NCBI GenBank assembly: GCA_964631265.1 | Contig: CAZVWW010000049.1 | Coordinates: 1-15,170, forward strand | Length of the DNA stretch: 15,170 bases | Direction of reading: 5' to 3' | From: CAZVWW01 sp964631265 | GTDB taxonomy: Bacteria; Thermotogota; Thermotogae; MWEM01 | Part shown: positions 13,648-15,170 of the stretch, one piece after another | Layout of the letters: every line of letters begins with the position of its first letter | Position numbering within the stretch: position 1 is the first letter of the stretch | The notes under the pieces: generated by a model | The model's database searches: none | Told to the model about the DNA's origin: nothing | What the model saw: only the letters and a program-made list of their open reading frames with translations | Position numbers and translations under genes: made by a program

Positions 13648-15170
13648 TCAGAAGATTGCCAGGTCAAATTCTTTCTTGAGCGGTCTGACCTTGACAAATT
13701 TTTCGGGGAATTTCTTGATTGAGAAACTGGTGGTGAATTTCAGGAGCTTGAATTCATCATCGTCTATACCGAACTCGATACCGGTCTCATTTTCCCAGCA
13801 ATGCAGATCCTTTTTCAGGCTGATATCCAGTTTTTCGAATCTGCTCTGTGTTGTATCATAAGTCGTGTTGATTCCGGTTTGAAAGCCAGAAATGTTTAGG
13901 CCGAATCCGAATGTCAGATCTTTATTCTTAAGCTTGTACTCTGTATCCATTGACAGTTTTACACCATCTATTTCAACATCAAATTCGTTTTTTATCCGGT
14001 TCAGCCGTTCATCTTCCTCGTTGTTGGGGAGGATTTCAAATTCAAAGCTGTCCGTTATCTTATCGATTCCCCCGAGATCGACGACGGTTACGCCCATCTC
14101 GTTCTTAATGTAGTCTATCTTCTTCTCTTCCTCCGTTTGCGGGTAGATTTTCAGGGTGAGTTTTTCAGTGAATTTCCGAACGGGGCCGATATCTTCAAGG
14201 GTCAGGTAATTGTTGTTGGTCACTTTGTTGAGTTTTAACCGGTCTCCTTCCTCATCATGCTCAAAGACCATATCAAAAGTCGATCCAATCTTTTTAAGGG
14301 TATTAAAGGGACCAAAACTGATATCGAGATTATCGATGACTTTGTTCACAGCCACGTCTTTATCGTATAGATACACAAATTCTGTTTGATTATCAACAAA
14401 TTGGCTGTTCAACCCGAATTTGTATTCAGTTGACAAAAAATCCAGGTTCTTCGCATTAATCACACTCTTGGTGTTCAACGACAGGTCGGTGTCAATGATG
14501 TCTATCTTGGTCTTTGACGTCAGTTTGGGGTTCGATAATTTATCTTCCTCCTTGTTGAAGTCGTACGATGTACTCAAACCGAAGGTGGTAAATAACCAGT
14601 CCACATCAAGCGTGGTGTTATAGGAGAGTGTGTTCTTCTCCTTGGTGTATTTGTCAAATCGAGAGGTATTTCCGTCTGATTTCAGGAACACGTAATCATG
14701 AGTCAACGTGTTTTTCCATATGACGAAATTAATATTAGCGCTGGTCTTGACATGCTCGGCGTATCGCCAGGCCGTCTCATCCTCCCAGTCCTCTAAAAAC
14801 CCCAGATAATTGGTGTACTGGGTATGCAATCCAAAATACTCATCCCAGTCAAATCCGATTTCGGGGAACTGCATCGTGTTATTGAAAAAGAGGTCATCCT
14901 TGAAGGCCTCGTTATTTGGATCTTTAAAGGCGTAGTTTAATTTGGTGTTCATGCCCTGGAGGAGTTTAACATCCCTTATTATGACTTCGGAGTAGTCCGT
15001 TGAGAAACCGTATCCCCCATTGAAATTAAGGGTCTTCAATGCCTCGGAAAGTGAGACGGAGGCATCTGTTGTTGTGTTGGCGTTGAAATTCAGTTTGTTC
15101 AACGACAGTTTGACCGGGTATATTTCCGGGAAGAGTCCGAATGTCATCTTATCGACTGAAAAACTTGGCA
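13648..15170 (-). CDS. LptD-like outer-membrane beta-barrel protein, 3' part only
   Basis: This is the C-terminal part of a large outer-membrane protein; the frame stays open to the window edge, so the true start lies beyond it. From Met at 15147 it gives 499 residues of alternating beta strands rich in Asp, Asn, Thr and aromatics, ending in an aromatic residue (AIF). Near the end, LKKDLHCWENE (444-454) followed by FTTSFSIKKFP (471-481) matches the closing block of LptD (RDLHCWE, then a final strand pair). LptD inserts LPS into the outer leaflet together with LptE. The N-terminal OstA-like domain and most cysteines are not in view; Cys450 is the only one here. Two similar acidic segments (332-357 and 370-395) form an internal repeat. 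It converges on the HEAT gene. It could instead be an LptD-like paralogue with another cargo. Confidence 0.75.
   Translation of the reverse strand, partial: PSFSVDKMTFGLFPEIYPVKLSLNKLNFNANTTTDASVSLSEALKTLNFNGGYGFSTDYSEVIIRDVKLLQGMNTKLNYAFKDPNNEAFKDDLFFNNTMQFPEIGFDWDEYFGLHTQYTNYLGFLEDWEDETAWRYAEHVKTSANINFVIWKNTLTHDYVFLKSDGNTSRFDKYTKEKNTLSYNTTLDVDWLFTTFGLSTSYDFNKEEDKLSNPKLTSKTKIDIIDTDLSLNTKSVINAKNLDFLSTEYKFGLNSQFVDNQTEFVYLYDKDVAVNKVIDNLDISFGPFNTLKKIGSTFDMVFEHDEEGDRLKLNKVTNNNYLTLEDIGPVRKFTEKLTLKIYPQTEEEKKIDYIKNEMGVTVVDLGGIDKITDSFEFEILPNNEEDERLNRIKNEFDVEIDGVKLSMDTEYKLKNKDLTFGFGLNISGFQTGINTTYDTTQSRFEKLDISLKKDLHCWENETGIEFGIDDDEFKLLKFTTSFSIKKFPEKFVKVRPLKKEFDLAIF
13963..14154 (-). repeat. Tandem internal repeat in the LptD-like protein
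   Basis: Two copies spaced 114 nt (38 codons) apart encode related 26-residue units: one starting LKIYPQTEEEKKIDYIKNE (14077-14154) and one starting FEILPNNEEDERLNRIKNE (13963-14040). About ten positions are identical, including P, EE and IKNE. The DNA copies are diverged, so this is an old duplication. It probably adds a strand-loop-strand unit to the barrel. Confidence 0.6.

Noticed and set aside
13676..14623. Short + strand open frames opposite the LptD-like gene
   Set aside because: Serine-rich translations opposite a beta-barrel gene are typical antisense shadows; none has a plausible ribosome site or family likeness.

Overview
This 15.2 kb window comes from a diderm (outer-membrane) bacterium outside the well-studied model groups. 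It encodes BamA and an LptD-like barrel, so it has an outer membrane and probably LPS or a related glycolipid. SecA carries an extra segment in its first nucleotide-binding domain and lacks the usual zinc-binding tail. prfB has no frameshift, and GlyRS is of the two-subunit (beta-chain) type. Base composition is intermediate, roughly mid-40s % GC by eye. I cannot name the phylum from sequence alone; a spirochaete-like or uncultured candidate-phylum diderm would fit.

Layout: eight genes run on the + strand in a tight chain and one partial gene converges from the - strand. In order they are: 3' part of bamA (five POTRA domains plus barrel; 5' end off the window); a strong terminator-like hairpin; an unrecognised exported protein; secA; prfB; lspA fused in frame through a long A-rich linker to glyS, which also has its own strong ribosome site; a small GIY-YIG/DUF123 protein overlapping glyS by 8 nt; an ftsW/rodA-type SEDS gene overlapping that by 4 nt with a TTG start; and a cytoplasmic HEAT-repeat protein. 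A hairpin overlapping the HEAT gene's stop codon separates it from the convergent 3' part of an LptD-like outer-membrane protein.

The common theme is envelope building: protein export (SecA), lipoprotein maturation (LspA), outer-membrane protein assembly (BamA), peptidoglycan polymerisation (SEDS) and LPS insertion (LptD-like). Translation genes (prfB, glyS) are interleaved. Spacing and overlaps suggest one or two long transcripts, with a possible break or attenuation point just after bamA and a possible second start in the 92-nt gap before prfB. I see no mobile elements, CRISPR arrays, tRNA or rRNA genes. The window is mostly core housekeeping. The most unusual features are the uninterrupted LspA-linker-GlyS frame with an internal start, and the terminator hairpin that overlaps the signal-peptide region of the next gene.
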